Assembly (NCBI RefSeq): GCF_014205675.1
Contig: NZ_JACIIX010000002.1
Span: 336,550 to 400,549, forward strand
Direction of reading: 5' to 3'
From: Novispirillum itersonii
GTDB taxonomy: Bacteria > Pseudomonadota > Alphaproteobacteria > Rhodospirillales > Rhodospirillaceae
Length of the DNA: 64,000 nucleotides
Positions within the stretch are counted from its first letter, which is position 1. Every line of letters begins with the position of its first letter. Both the position numbers and the translations under genes were made by a program. Under the pieces are notes generated by a model. The model ran no database searches and was not told where the DNA came from. It was given only the letters and a program-made list of their open reading frames with translations. Below are positions 1-8,948 of the stretch, piece after piece.

Positions 1-70
1 CGGTTTTTTTAAGGCACCCGGGCGGATCGCTGTGGTGATCCGGCGGTTTTTTAAGGCACCTGAGCGGATT
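1..70. repeat. Tandem degenerate repeat ahead of glpK
   Basis: The block CGG-T(6-7)-AAGGCACC followed by a GCGGAT-like stretch occurs at 1-27 and again at 44-69, with a weaker third copy of the GCGGAT part. Each T-run follows a CGG, so the repeats look like duplicated tails of a factor-independent terminator belonging to a gene left of the window. The first hairpin, if present, lies outside the window. Confidence 0.5.
23..52 (+). terminator. Probable terminator of the gene left of the window
   Basis: CGGATC at 23-28 pairs with GATCCG at 37-42 across an 8-base loop. GCGG and six T residues (47-52) follow. The stem is short, so strength is uncertain, but the T-run and position before glpK fit a terminator. 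Confidence 0.45.
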
Positions 71-178
71 ACACCGGCGGGCCGGTTACTTTTATGAATT
101 CAGGACCGGGCGGGGCGTGCGCTATGCTTCCGCCGGAAGGCCCGGAACGGGCAGCTTACAGGGGAAGGAAACGGCGCT

Positions 179-1684
179 ATGACCACCTACGTTCTCTCGA
201 TTGATCAGGGCACCACCTCCAGCCGCGCCATCCTGTTCGATCAGGCGCTGCGGGTGGTTGCGGTCGGGCAGGAGGAGTTCGCCCAGCACTTCCCCAACTC
301 CGGCTGGGTGGAGCATGATCCGGAAGATCTGTGGTCCTCCACCGCTGCGGTGTGCCGGTCGGCGCTGGAGCGGGCCGGGGCGCTGCCGGAACAGATTGCC
401 GCCATCGGGGTGACCAACCAGCGGGAGACCACCGTGGTGTGGGACCGCGAGACCGGAAAGGCCATCTACAACGCCATTGTCTGGCAGGACCGCCGCACCG
501 CCGATTTCTGTGCCCGCCTGAAGGCGGACGGCAACGAGCCGATGGTGACGGAAAAGACCGGCCTGCTGCTGGACCCCTATTTCTCCGGCACCAAAATCGC
601 GTGGATCCTCGAGAACGTCGAGGGGGCCCGCGCCCGGGCCGAGGCCGGAAAGCTGATGTTCGGCACCGTTGACAGCTGGCTGATCTGGCGTATGACCGGC
701 GGGGCGGTTCATGCCACTGACGCCACCAATGCCTCCCGCACCATGCTGTATGATATCCGGCGCGGCTGCTGGGATGAGGACCTGCTGAAGCTGCTGAACA
801 TCCCGGCGTCGATGCTGCCGGAGGTCAAGGACAGCGCCGCCGATTTCGGCGTCACCCGCCCGGATCTGTTCGGCGGCCGCAGCATTCCCATCCTCGGCAA
901 CGCCGGGGACCAGCAGGCGGCCACCGTCGGGCAGGCCTGCTTCAAGCCGGGGATGATGAAATCCACCTATGGCACCGGCTGTTTTGCCCTGCTCAACGTC
1001 GGGGAAACACCGGTGCGGTCGCAGAACCGTCTGCTGACCACCGTGGCGTATCAGCTGAAGGGCAAGCCGGCCTATGCGCTGGAAGGGTCAATCTTTGTCG
1101 CCGGGGCGGTGGTGCAGTGGCTGCGGGACGGGTTGCAGATCATCCGCTCGGCGGCGGAAACCCAGCCGCTGGCCGAACAGGCCGACCCGGCCCAGAGCGT
1201 CTACATGGTTCCGGCCTTCACCGGGCTTGGCACCCCGCATTGGGATGCCGATGCCCGGGGGGCGATTTATGGCCTGACCCGGGGCACCGGCCCGGCGGAA
1301 CTGGCCCGGGCGGCGCTGGAAAGTGTCGGTTACCAGACCCGGGATCTGCTGGAGGCGATGAAGGGGGATTGGGCGGCAGCGGCGGCCAGCGCCGGGGAAA
1401 CCGTGCTGCGCGTGGATGGCGGCATGACGGCGTCGGACTGGACCATGCAGTTTCTGGCCGACATTCTCGGGGCTCCGGTGGATCGCCCGCGGGTGCCGGA
1501 GACCACCGCCCTCGGGGCGGCGTGGCTGGCCGGGATGCAGGCCGGGGTCTATCCGGATCAGGACGGCTTCGCGGCGACGTGGGCGCTGGACCGCAGGTTC
1601 ACCCCGGCGATGGAAGACGGGCTGCGGGCCCGCAAATACGCCGGATGGCAGGATGCGGTGCGCCGCACCCTGACCAGAGGCTGA
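179..1684 (+). CDS. glpK: Glycerol kinase
   Basis: Cytoplasmic FGGY-family kinase that phosphorylates glycerol to sn-glycerol 3-phosphate with ATP, the committed step of glycerol use. The 501-residue length is normal. The N-terminal nucleotide-binding motif [15 protein letters not shown] is at residues 7-21. The [13 protein letters not shown] block and the C-terminal [19 protein letters not shown] block are also typical of GlpK rather than xylulose or gluconate kinases. GGAAGGAAA just before the ATG serves as ribosome binding site. No glpF, glpD or glpR lies in the window, so it appears to be a single-gene unit or the last gene of an operon from the left, although terminator-like sequence precedes it. 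Confidence 0.96.
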   Translation: MTTYVLSIDQGTTSSRAILFDQALRVVAVGQEEFAQHFPNSGWVEHDPEDLWSSTAAVCRSALERAGALPEQIAAIGVTNQRETTVVWDRETGKAIYNAIVWQDRRTADFCARLKADGNEPMVTEKTGLLLDPYFSGTKIAWILENVEGARARAEAGKLMFGTVDSWLIWRMTGGAVHATDATNASRTMLYDIRRGCWDEDLLKLLNIPASMLPEVKDSAADFGVTRPDLFGGRSIPILGNAGDQQAATVGQACFKPGMMKSTYGTGCFALLNVGETPVRSQNRLLTTVAYQLKGKPAYALEGSIFVAGAVVQWLRDGLQIIRSAAETQPLAEQADPAQSVYMVPAFTGLGTPHWDADARGAIYGLTRGTGPAELARAALESVGYQTRDLLEAMKGDWAAAAASAGETVLRVDGGMTASDWTMQFLADILGAPVDRPRVPETTALGAAWLAGMQAGVYPDQDGFAATWALDRRFTPAMEDGLRARKYAGWQDAVRRTLTRG

Positions 1685-1722
1685 AAAACAGAACAGGGGC
1701 TCCGTCTCAGGGGCCCCTGTTC
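1683..1722 (-). terminator. Terminator for the LysR gene, shared with glpK
   Basis: A perfect 10-bp stem, GAACAGGGGC (1691-1700) with GCCCCTGTTC (1713-1722), has a 12-base loop. Read on the minus strand it is followed by TGTTTTTC, so it best terminates the LysR gene. On the plus strand there is no T-run, but it sits just after glpK and may act weakly there. Confidence 0.75.
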
Positions 1723-1745
1723 CGGTTACGGTCCGCCGGTGGTGG

Positions 1746-2669
1746 TCAGCCGGTAAGGCAGTCCGGGCTGTTCAGGGCCGGTGGGGCCTCGCGCAGGGCC
1801 TGCCGCAGGCAGTCGGTGAAGGCGGCGGTCAGATGCGGCGACCGCTGCCGGGTTGGCAGCAGCACGGAATAGCGGTAGCGCACCTCGGTGGACACCGGGC
1901 GCAGCACAACGCCGTGCGGGGCATAGGTGTTGGCGGCGAAGGGCTCAAACAGGCCAATCCCGACCCCCTGTGCCACCATGGCGTAGGCCACCATCGAATG
2001 GGTGGTGGCAATCCGGCGGCGCGGACGGATTCCGTGTTCGCGGAACAGTTCGTCGGTACGGTTCCAGCTCAGCGGCCCCAGTGGCAGGATGCTGATGAAG
2101 TCCTGATCGTGGAAGTCGGCCAGATCAATCTGCTCTTTGGCGGTCAGCGGATGACCGGCGGGCAGGGCGGCGACGAAGGCGACCTCGGCGAGGGCAATCT
2201 GTTCCACACCGGGGGCGTTGCTCATTTCCTGCGACAGGGCCAGATCGGCCTGCCCGGACTGCACCACTTCCTGTGTGCTGGGCGGGTGCAGAATGTCGAT
2301 GGTGACGTTGACATCCGGGTGGCTGGCCTGAAACAGCCGGATGGCTGCCGGAACCAGCGTCGCCGCCAGCACCGGCAGGGCGCAGATGGTCAGGGTTTCG
2401 CCCCGGGTTTCGCGGATGCGCTCGGCGGCGGCTTCCAGCTTCTGAAGGCCGACGAAGGCATGATCGACAGCGGCGTAGAACTGCAATCCTTCCTGCGTCG
2501 GCGACAGGCGGCCGCCGGTGCGGTGGAACAGTTTGAATTCAAGGCTGTCTTCCAGATCGGCCAGCAGGCGGCTGGCGGAGGGCTGGGTGATTTGCAGCAG
2601 GGAGGCCGCACCGGTGACCGATCCGGTCAGCATGGCGGCGCGGAAGGCTTCAATCTGGCGGAAACGCAT
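1746..2669 (-). CDS. LysR-family transcriptional regulator
   Basis: DNA-binding regulator with an N-terminal winged helix (MRFRQIEAFRAAMLTGSVTGA at the start, then QPSASRLLADLE as recognition helix) and a LysR substrate-binding domain over the remaining about 220 residues. I chose the ATG at 2669 (307 residues). A TTG at 2690 would add seven residues, but MRFRQ is the normal LysR beginning. It is divergent from the ArgE-like deacetylase across 318 bases, the usual LysR-target arrangement, so control of that gene by an amino-acid-related effector is a fair inference. The subfamily resembles amino acid catabolism regulators of the NocR/OccR kind, but the effector cannot be read from sequence. 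Confidence 0.88.
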   Translation of the reverse strand: MRFRQIEAFRAAMLTGSVTGAASLLQITQPSASRLLADLEDSLEFKLFHRTGGRLSPTQEGLQFYAAVDHAFVGLQKLEAAAERIRETRGETLTICALPVLAATLVPAAIRLFQASHPDVNVTIDILHPPSTQEVVQSGQADLALSQEMSNAPGVEQIALAEVAFVAALPAGHPLTAKEQIDLADFHDQDFISILPLGPLSWNRTDELFREHGIRPRRRIATTHSMVAYAMVAQGVGIGLFEPFAANTYAPHGVVLRPVSTEVRYRYSVLLPTRQRSPHLTAAFTDCLRQALREAPPALNSPDCLTG

Positions 2670-2797
2670 GCCTGCGGTCGTGCCTTTCAAGGGGGGAGGA
2701 AAACGGGGAGGCTGCCCATCCGGCCTGACCGATAGGGCAGCAGCGTGACCGGCACTATAGCCGGTCTGCTCCGGGGGCTGTATGTGGCAAGCGTATA

Positions 2798-2808
2798 CCC
2801 TGTTAGGG
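2798..2808. promoter_or_regulatory. Candidate LysR operator, lysR/argE intergenic region
   Basis: The 2670-2987 gap holds CCCT-GTT-AGGG (2798-2808) and three ATAGGG copies: 2732-2737, 2829-2834 and, inverted, 2853-2858. These are the only symmetric or repeated elements I see there. They could be binding sites for the divergent LysR protein, but no strict T-N11-A box stands out and I cannot place the promoters. Confidence 0.3.
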
Positions 2809-2987
2809 CCGCCGCATTATTCGGACAGATAGGGGGGGAGGGGGCACGGCCGCCCTATGATCCATACAATTCCGACGGAGGGCGGGCGGCCTGACTATTG
2901 CGGTTGTCGCCTGCGGATCAGGGTGTTACACGGGATGACAGCGGTTTTCCGCCGCGACTCCCCAATCCCGTTTACAGGAGCTGACCC

Positions 2988-4139
2988 GTGGATCAGGCTT
3001 CCCGCGCGATGATTGACCGTCTGATCGGGTTCGACACCGTTTCCCGGTCCAGCAATCTGCCGCTGATTAATGATGTGAAGGCCTATCTGGCCGGTTACGG
3101 CATCGAAAGCCACCTTGTCTACAACGCCGATCAGACCAAGGCGAACCTCTATGCCACCATCGGCCCGATGGTCGAGGGTGGGGTGGTTCTGTCCGGCCAC
3201 ACCGATGTGGTGCCGGTGGACGGTCAGCCGTGGGACACCGACCCCTTCACCGTGGTGGAGAAGGATGGCCGTCTGTATGGGCGGGGCACCTGCGACATGA
3301 AGGCTTTCTCCGCCGTGGCGCTGGCGCTGGTGCCGGAGATGCTGGCGGCGGGACTGAAGCGGCCGATCCATCTGGCCCTGAGCTATGACGAGGAAGTCGG
3401 CTGCCTTGGCGCACCGTCGATGATCGAACGGATCGTCGCCGAGCTGCCGAAGCCGGAAGCGGTGGTGGTCGGCGAGCCGACCGACATGAAGCCGATCCTC
3501 GGCCACAAGGGGGTGGTGGCCCTGCGCACCACCATCACCGGGCACGAGGCCCATTCCAGTCAGGTACACCGCGGTGTCTCGGCGGTGATGACGGCAGCGC
3601 GGCTGATCACCTTCATCGCTGACATGATGGCGGAGAACAGCGCGGCGGCGGATCCGGAAAACCCGTTCACCCCGCCCTATACCACCCTGCACTGCGGCGT
3701 GGTCAACGGTGGCACCGCCCTGAACATCATTTCCCGCGAGTGCACCTTCCTGTGGGATATCCGTCCGGTTCCGGGCGATGACTGGCGGCGCTACCTGACC
3801 CGTTTTGAAGAATACTGTGCGACGCTGACCCCGGCGATGCAGGCGATTGCCCCGCACACCGGCATTGTCACCGAGGTGCTGTCCGATACGCCGTCGATGT
3901 TCACCGAGGCGGACAGTCCGGCGGCGCTGCTGGCCTATAGCCTGAGCGGCCACAACACCGCCGGATTCGTTCCCTATGGTGCGGAGGCCGGTCAGTTCAT
4001 TCAGGCCGGGCTGTCGACTGTGATGTGTGGGCCGGGATCGATCGATCAGGCGCATCAGCCCAATGAATTCATTGAGATTTCGCAGGTCACCGCCTGCGAG
4101 GCGTTCCTGCGCCGCCTGATCCGCCGTCAGGCAGCCTGA
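2988..4139 (+). CDS. argE: M20-family deacetylase, acetylornithine deacetylase-like
   Basis: Zinc-dependent M20 amidohydrolase of 383 residues. Acetylornithine deacetylase removes the acetyl group from N2-acetylornithine in arginine synthesis. The metal-ligand blocks are present in order: SGHTDVVPVDGQPWDTDPF, GRGTCDMKAF, the catalytic SYDEEVGCLGA, and the EPTDMKP block. The start is a GTG at 2988, with AGGAG at 2976-2980 seven bases upstream. The divergent LysR gene suggests regulated, possibly catabolic, use, and related M20 enzymes act on other N-acyl amino acids. The family is certain; the exact substrate is inferred. Confidence 0.85.
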   Translation: MDQASRAMIDRLIGFDTVSRSSNLPLINDVKAYLAGYGIESHLVYNADQTKANLYATIGPMVEGGVVLSGHTDVVPVDGQPWDTDPFTVVEKDGRLYGRGTCDMKAFSAVALALVPEMLAAGLKRPIHLALSYDEEVGCLGAPSMIERIVAELPKPEAVVVGEPTDMKPILGHKGVVALRTTITGHEAHSSQVHRGVSAVMTAARLITFIADMMAENSAAADPENPFTPPYTTLHCGVVNGGTALNIISRECTFLWDIRPVPGDDWRRYLTRFEEYCATLTPAMQAIAPHTGIVTEVLSDTPSMFTEADSPAALLAYSLSGHNTAGFVPYGAEAGQFIQAGLSTVMCGPGSIDQAHQPNEFIEISQVTACEAFLRRLIRRQAA

Positions 4140-4207
4140 TCCGACTCCTGTCCGGAGAGAGGGCGTAAACTACACCCCGATCCGTGGGGAATGCTGATGT
4201 GACCGAG

Positions 4208-4246
4208 ACCCTCTTCCGCTGTCAGGGCGGGAGAGGGTTTTTCTTT
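4208..4246 (+). terminator. Rho-independent terminator after argE
   Basis: ACCCTCTTCC (4208-4217) pairs with GGGAGAGGGT (4229-4238), a 10-bp stem with one G-T pair, followed directly by TTTTCTTT. This separates argE from the sulfur operon. Confidence 0.85.
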
Positions 4247-4331
4247 ATCGTGAAAAAACAATGCACTGAGAAATTAACTTCAAAAAAATGTATATTAAAA
4301 AATAAATTACACAAGAAAATCGCATCTAGCG

Positions 4332-4360
4332 TTGACGGTGGGAGATATTCACAGTACATA
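4332..4360 (+). promoter_or_regulatory. Sigma-70-type promoter of the sulfur operon
   Basis: TTGACG (4332-4337) and TACATA (4355-4360) are separated by 17 bases, close to the housekeeping consensus, about 50 bases before the first gene of the operon. The preceding 80 bases are strikingly A/T-rich (4251-4320) compared with the surrounding coding DNA, which would suit an activator-binding region such as that of a CysB-like protein. No specific operator could be assigned. Confidence 0.65.
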
Positions 4361-4412
4361 TCTGTCTATGGGCAGGGATGACCCCGCCGAAAAGATAGAA
4401 ATGGAGGCTGCC

Positions 4413-4820
4413 ATGTCTCGCTCCCTTGGTCCGGTTCAGATCATCACCGCCGCGTCGTCGGATCCCGAGATGCTGACCGTGAAGGCCGCCCGGATGCTGG
4501 AAGGGGCTGGCGCCGTGGTGTTCGATGATCCGGCCCTTGGCCCGCTGGCCCGTCTGGCCGACGAGGCGGTGGTCCTTCAGGTCGCGCCGTGGGACGACAT
4601 CCCCGGTCTGGTCGCCGCGCTGGCGCGGGAAGGGCTGACGGTGGTGCGGCTGGCGTCGCAGGCGGATGCGGCCGGGGTGGCCTGCGAAGCCGATGCCCTG
4701 CGTGCGGTCGGTATCCCGGTTGGCTCCGTCGTTGCCGGGGCACCGTGCGCGCCGCAGCCGCACCGGGCGCACAGCTGGCTGGATCTGGCGTTTCCGCCGC
4801 TGTTCGCCGCTGCTGTCTGA
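4413..4820 (+). CDS. Half-length, degenerate SUMT-like protein, first gene of cys operon
   Basis: The 135-residue product resembles the N-terminal half of uroporphyrinogen-III C-methyltransferase (SUMT/CobA/CysG-C), which makes siroheme precursor for sulfite reductase. SDPEMLTVKAARML aligns with the GDPELLT block, VVFDD with the VVYD strand, and VVRL...ALRAVGIPV with the middle of the domain. The normal enzyme has about 240-280 residues. Here the GPGD loop is replaced by ASSD, the GGDP SAM-binding motif after VVRL is missing, and the second half of the fold is absent. ATG 4413 has GGAGG at 4403-4407. It is probably not an active methyltransferase by itself; a binding or regulatory role, or decay, are options. 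Confidence 0.7.
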   Translation: MSRSLGPVQIITAASSDPEMLTVKAARMLEGAGAVVFDDPALGPLARLADEAVVLQVAPWDDIPGLVAALAREGLTVVRLASQADAAGVACEADALRAVGIPVGSVVAGAPCAPQPHRAHSWLDLAFPPLFAAAV

Positions 4821-4886
4821 CCGTCCTGACGTTTCCTGCGAAAAAATGCCGCCAAAAAACAGGGCGGACACCAGAGAGAGATCCCG

Positions 4887-5186
4887 ATGAGCCGCCAGAT
4901 TGTTTCCGCCAATCGCCTGACCGATGGGCTGGTGGTGTTCCGCACCGCCGCCGGGACGTGGTCCGAACGGGTTGAGGATGCCCGCGTCTACACCGCTGAA
5001 GATGCCGAGATTGAGGTTGCCGCTGCCTCCCGCGAGGCCACCGTGGTGGTCGGTGCCTATGCGGTGGATCTGGAAGAGCAGGGTTCTGCCCCGTCCCGCC
5101 TGCGGGAACGGATCCGCGCCACCGGGCCGACCATTGCCTATGGTCCTGCCGCCGTGATCACTCCCCGCCGCGCCGCAGGAGCCTGA
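4887..5186 (+). CDS. DUF2849 protein of the sulfite reductase operon
   Basis: Small cytoplasmic protein of 99 residues, recognised as DUF2849 by its NRLTDGLVVFR start and by its place directly before cysI, the standard alphaproteobacterial arrangement. Its stop is two bases before the cysI ATG, so translation is probably coupled. The biochemical role is unknown; the constant pairing with sulfite reductase suggests an assembly or electron-transfer function. No cysteine is visible, which argues against a metal-cluster carrier. Confidence 0.8.
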   Translation: MSRQIVSANRLTDGLVVFRTAAGTWSERVEDARVYTAEDAEIEVAAASREATVVVGAYAVDLEEQGSAPSRLRERIRATGPTIAYGPAAVITPRRAAGA

Positions 5187-5188
5187 GC

Positions 5189-6844
5189 ATGTACCGCTAC
5201 GACGAATTCGATCATCAGGTGGTCCGTGAACGCGTCGCGGAATTCAGCGATCAGGTCAGCCGCCGTCTGTCCGGCGACCTGTCGGAAGAACAGTTCCGCC
5301 CGCTGCGGCTGATGAACGGGGTGTACCTCCAGCTGCATGCCTATATGCTGCGCGTTGCCGTGCCCTATGGCGAGCTGACCTCGGGCAAGATGCGCAGGCT
5401 GGCCCATATCGCCCGGGTCTATGACCGGGGCTACGGCCACTTCACCACCCGCCAGAACATCCAGTTCAACTGGCCGAAGCTGTCGGATATTCCGGCGATC
5501 CTGAAGGAACTGGCCGAGGTCGAGATGCATGCCATCCAGACCAGCGGCAACTGCATCCGCAATGTCACCACCGATGCCTTTGCCGGGGTGGCGGCGGACG
5601 AGATCGAAGATCCGCGCCCGTGGGCGGAAGTGCTGCGCCAGTGGTCGACCTTCCACCCGGAATTCACCTATCTGCCGCGCAAGTTCAAGATTGCCATCAG
5701 CGGCGGGGCACAGGACCGTGCCGCCACCTTCTTCCACGACATCGGCATCCGGCTGGTGCGGGCGGAATCGGGGGATGCCGGGTTCCAGATTATCGTCGGT
5801 GGCGGCATGGGCCGGACCCCGCGCGTCGGCCGGGTGCTGAACGGGTTCGTCGCCAAGTCCGAGATCCTCAGCTACCTTGAAGCGATCCTGCGCGTTTACA
5901 ACCTGCATGGCCGCCGTGACAACAAGTACAAGGCGCGGATCAAGATCCTCGTCGATGCGCTGACGCTGGAAGGCTTCCGGGCCGAGGTCGATGCCGAGTG
6001 GCAGCGGATCCGGGGCAGCGTGGTCGAGGTTCCGGCGGAAGAAGTGGAGCGCATCGGCGCTTACTTCGCCGATCCGGACTGGCAGGCGCTGGCCGACAAC
6101 CCGCCGGAGCTGGCCGCCGCACGCTCCCGCAGCAGTGCCTTCAACGGCTGGGTGTCGGCCAACGTCATGGCGCACCGGGTGCCGGGCTATGCCGCCGTCA
6201 CCGTGTCGCTGAAGCCGGTCGGTGGCATCCCCGGGGATGCCACCGCCGACCAGATGGACGCGCTGGCCGATTTCGCCGACCGCTACAGCCTTGGGGCGCT
6301 GCGGGTCAGCAAGGAACAGAACATTGTCCTGCCCTATGTCCGTCAGGATCAGCTGCATGCCCTGTGGCAGGCGCTGGTGGCGGAAGGGCTGGCCACCGCC
6401 AATAAGGGTCTGATTTCCGATATTATCGCCTGCCCGGGGCTGGATTACTGCGCGCTGGCCAATGCCCGCTCGATCCCGCTGGCGCAGATGATCTCGGAAC
6501 GGTTCTCCGACATCGCCCGTCAGCATGACATCGGCGAGGTCACCCTGAACATCTCCGGCTGCATTAACGCCTGCGGCCATCACCATGTCGGCAACATCGG
6601 CATTCTCGGTGTCGATAAGCGGGGTGAGGAATCCTACCAGCTGGTGCTGGGCGGTGATGCCACCCAGACCGCCGCCATCGGCGACATCGCCGGGCCGGGG
6701 TTCACCGCCGAAGGGGTGGTGGATGCCATCGAAACCGTGATCGGGGTCTATCTGGCGCAGCGCCAGAACGGGGAACCGTTCATCGACACCTACCGCCGGA
6801 TCGGTCTGACCCCGTTCAAGGAGGCGATCAATGCCGCTCGTTAA
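5189..6844 (+). CDS. cysI: Sulfite reductase, siroheme/4Fe-4S hemoprotein
   Basis: Reduces sulfite to sulfide with six electrons for cysteine synthesis, in the cytoplasm. The 551-residue protein has the duplicated nitrite/sulfite reductase ferredoxin-like and 4Fe-4S domains. The four cluster and siroheme cysteines are C415, C421, C458 and C462, in the contexts CPGLDYC and GCINACGHHHVG, giving the canonical CX5C...CX3C pattern. No flavoprotein partner (cysJ) lies in the window, so electrons may come from ferredoxin or another reductase. The end overlaps the DUF934 gene by 14 bases. Confidence 0.95.
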   Translation: MYRYDEFDHQVVRERVAEFSDQVSRRLSGDLSEEQFRPLRLMNGVYLQLHAYMLRVAVPYGELTSGKMRRLAHIARVYDRGYGHFTTRQNIQFNWPKLSDIPAILKELAEVEMHAIQTSGNCIRNVTTDAFAGVAADEIEDPRPWAEVLRQWSTFHPEFTYLPRKFKIAISGGAQDRAATFFHDIGIRLVRAESGDAGFQIIVGGGMGRTPRVGRVLNGFVAKSEILSYLEAILRVYNLHGRRDNKYKARIKILVDALTLEGFRAEVDAEWQRIRGSVVEVPAEEVERIGAYFADPDWQALADNPPELAAARSRSSAFNGWVSANVMAHRVPGYAAVTVSLKPVGGIPGDATADQMDALADFADRYSLGALRVSKEQNIVLPYVRQDQLHALWQALVAEGLATANKGLISDIIACPGLDYCALANARSIPLAQMISERFSDIARQHDIGEVTLNISGCINACGHHHVGNIGILGVDKRGEESYQLVLGGDATQTAAIGDIAGPGFTAEGVVDAIETVIGVYLAQRQNGEPFIDTYRRIGLTPFKEAINAAR

Positions 6845-7367
6845 GCTGACCGCCGCCGGGATTGAGCCGGTTGACACCGTCTGGACCCGTCTGGGCACTG
6901 ATGATGCCGTTCCCGCCGCCGGGGCCGTACTGGTGCCGCTGGCCCGCTGGCAGGCGGAGAAGGAGGCCCTGCTGGCCCGTGCCGATGCCGTCGGCGTCTG
7001 GCTGGCCGCCGGGGAAACCGCAGACAGCCTCAGCGCCGATCTTGACCGTCTGACCGTGGTGGCGCTGGATTTTCCAGCCTTCAGTGATGGCCGGGCTTAT
7101 AGCACTGCCCGCCTGCTGCGCGACCGCTTCGGGTACCGGGGCGAGCTGCGGGCGATTGGTGATGTGCTGCTGGACCAGCTGATCCAGATGGTGCGCACCG
7201 GGTTTGATGCGCTGGATGTCAAGGCGCCGGTCAGCGGCGCGCCGGTGACGGTGGAAACCATTCAGGCCGCCCTCAGCCGGTATTCGCTGGTGTATCAGGT
7301 TGCCCATGATGCCCGCCCGCCGGTGTCGGCCCTGCGCCGCCGTCTGGCGGCAGGGGGGCAGGGATGA
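6831..7367 (+). CDS. DUF934 protein, sulfite reductase-associated
   Basis: A 178-residue cytoplasmic protein of the DUF934 family. The diagnostic stretch FSDGRAYSTARLLRDRFGYRG, then ELRAIGDVLLDQL, lies in the middle. DUF934 genes almost always sit between cysI and cysH in alpha- and betaproteobacteria, as here. It overlaps cysI by 14 bases and cysH by four (ATGA), indicating tight co-translation. The function is not established; a role in sulfite reductase activity or electron supply is the usual guess. Confidence 0.88.
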   Translation: MPLVKLTAAGIEPVDTVWTRLGTDDAVPAAGAVLVPLARWQAEKEALLARADAVGVWLAAGETADSLSADLDRLTVVALDFPAFSDGRAYSTARLLRDRFGYRGELRAIGDVLLDQLIQMVRTGFDALDVKAPVSGAPVTVETIQAALSRYSLVYQVAHDARPPVSALRRRLAAGGQG

Positions 7368-8116
7368 GTGCCGCCGCACAGGCTCTGACCGGCGTTGACG
7401 GGCTGGCGGCGGATCTGACCGGGGCCACCCCGCAGGAGATTATCGCCCGGGCCTATGCCGATTACGGGCAGGGGCTGGCGCTGGTGTCTTCCTTCGGGAC
7501 GGAAAGCGCGGTCCTGCTGCACATGGCGGCGCAGATCGATCCGGCCTTTCCGGTGCTGTTCCTCAACACCGGCAAGCTGTTCGGCGAAACCCTGCGTTAC
7601 CGTGATACACTGGTGGCACATCTGGGCCTGACCAATGTGCGGACCCTGAAGCCCGATGCCGCCCCGCTGGCGGTGGAAGATGCTGACGGTATGCTGTTCA
7701 GCCGCGATTACGACCGCTGCTGCTTCCTGCGCAAGGTGGAGCCGCTGGCGGCCGGACTGGCCGGATACGCGGCGTGGATCAACGGCCGCAAAGGGCACCA
7801 TGGCTCCGGCCGGTCTGCCCTGCCGGTGGTGGAAGCCGATGGCGACCGGATCAAGTTTACCCCGCTGGCGCGCTGGACGGCGGAGGATGTGACGGCCTAC
7901 TTCGGGGCCCACAGCCTGCCGCGCCACCCGCTGGAAGAGGACGGTTATCCGTCCGTCGGCTGCTACACCTGTACCAGCCGCGTCGCCACCGGGGGCGACA
8001 TCCGCTCCGGCCGCTGGGCCGGAACCGGCAAGACCGAATGTGGAATTCATACCGTTTTGAGCAGTGCCATCCCGACCCCGAGCCAGACGCGCTCCCCGGT
8101 GGCAGTGCAGGACTGA
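7364..8116 (+). CDS. cysH: APS reductase, iron-sulfur type
   Basis: Reduces activated sulfate to sulfite in the cytoplasm. The 250-residue protein has the PP-loop-like SSFGTESAVLLHM start, LNTGKLFGETL, and the catalytic C226 in the KTECGIH tail. It also has the paired cysteines C119-C120 (RCCFLRK) and C200/C203 (GCYTC). Those four residues bind a 4Fe-4S cluster and mark the enzymes that use adenylyl sulfate directly, unlike the cluster-free PAPS reductase of enterobacteria. The start overlaps DUF934 by four bases. Confidence 0.92.
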   Translation: MSAAAQALTGVDGLAADLTGATPQEIIARAYADYGQGLALVSSFGTESAVLLHMAAQIDPAFPVLFLNTGKLFGETLRYRDTLVAHLGLTNVRTLKPDAAPLAVEDADGMLFSRDYDRCCFLRKVEPLAAGLAGYAAWINGRKGHHGSGRSALPVVEADGDRIKFTPLARWTAEDVTAYFGAHSLPRHPLEEDGYPSVGCYTCTSRVATGGDIRSGRWAGTGKTECGIHTVLSSAIPTPSQTRSPVAVQD

Positions 8117-8126
8117 GGATCAAGTG

Positions 8127-8921
8127 ATGAACCATCTCGATGCCCTTGAAGCCGAAAGCATCTACATCTTCCGTGAAGCCTACGCGAAGATCGACAAGCT
8201 CGGCATGCTGTGGTCGCTGGGGAAAGACTCCAACGTCATGATCCGGCTGGCACAGAAGGCATTTCTCGGCCGCATCCCGTTCCCGGTCATTCACCTTGAT
8301 ACCGGTGCCGAATTCCCGGAAACCTATGCCTTCCGCGAGCGCTACCACAAGGAATGGAACCTCGACATGATCGCGGATGACTGCCCGCCGATCGAGGATG
8401 CCGATCCGGATCTGCCGCCCGCCAGCCGCTTTGCCAGCCGCAAGTCGCTGGGCCTGAAGCAGACCCTCAGCCGCTACGGCTTCACCGGCATCATCGCCGG
8501 GATCCGCCGGGATGAGCAGGCCACCCGCGCCAAGGAACGGGTGTTCAGCCCCCGCGCCGACGATGGTGCCTGGGATTTCCGCGATCAGCCCGCCGAATTC
8601 TGGGACCAGTACAACCTCGATCACCCGCAGGGGGCGCATCTGCGCGTTCACCCGCTGCTGCACTGGACCGAAGTGGATATCTGGCAGTACATCGAACGGG
8701 AAAACATCCCGGTGGTGCCGCTGTATTTTGCCCGTGACGGCAAGCGGTTCCGCTCGCTGGGCGAAGAGGGCATCACCTTCCCGATCGACAGCCACGCCAC
8801 CACCATCCCGGAGATCATCGCCGAACTGATGGCGACCAAGGAGCCGGAGCGCGCCGGACGCGCCATGGACCATGACTCCGAAGACAGCTTCGAGCGCCTG
8901 CGCGCCGCCGGGTACATGTAA
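8127..8921 (+). CDS. cysD: Sulfate adenylyltransferase small subunit
   Basis: Forms the ATP sulfurylase heterodimer with CysN and makes adenylyl sulfate from ATP and sulfate. The PP-loop motif SLGKDSNVMIRL lies near residue 31, followed by FPVIHLDTGAEFPETY and GIIAGIRRDEQATRAKERVFSPR, all standard for CysD. The chosen ATG (8127, MNHLDALE) gives 264 residues and begins 10 bases after the cysH stop. An in-frame ATG at 8064 would overlap cysH and adds residues without family match. Confidence 0.95.
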   Translation: MNHLDALEAESIYIFREAYAKIDKLGMLWSLGKDSNVMIRLAQKAFLGRIPFPVIHLDTGAEFPETYAFRERYHKEWNLDMIADDCPPIEDADPDLPPASRFASRKSLGLKQTLSRYGFTGIIAGIRRDEQATRAKERVFSPRADDGAWDFRDQPAEFWDQYNLDHPQGAHLRVHPLLHWTEVDIWQYIERENIPVVPLYFARDGKRFRSLGEEGITFPIDSHATTIPEIIAELMATKEPERAGRAMDHDSEDSFERLRAAGYM

Positions 8922-8948
8922 GACACGCGAACACGGGACATCAGCATT

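Noticed and set aside
4184-4381. 65-codon frame in the A/T-rich region before the cys operon
   Set aside because: It runs through the argE terminator and the cys promoter and has no Shine-Dalgarno sequence; it is non-coding.
5138-6898. 586-codon open frame on the minus strand over cysI
   Set aside because: The plus-strand sulfite reductase is unmistakable. The reverse frame is a GC-rich shadow with no recognisable domain and a His/Gln/Arg-rich composition.
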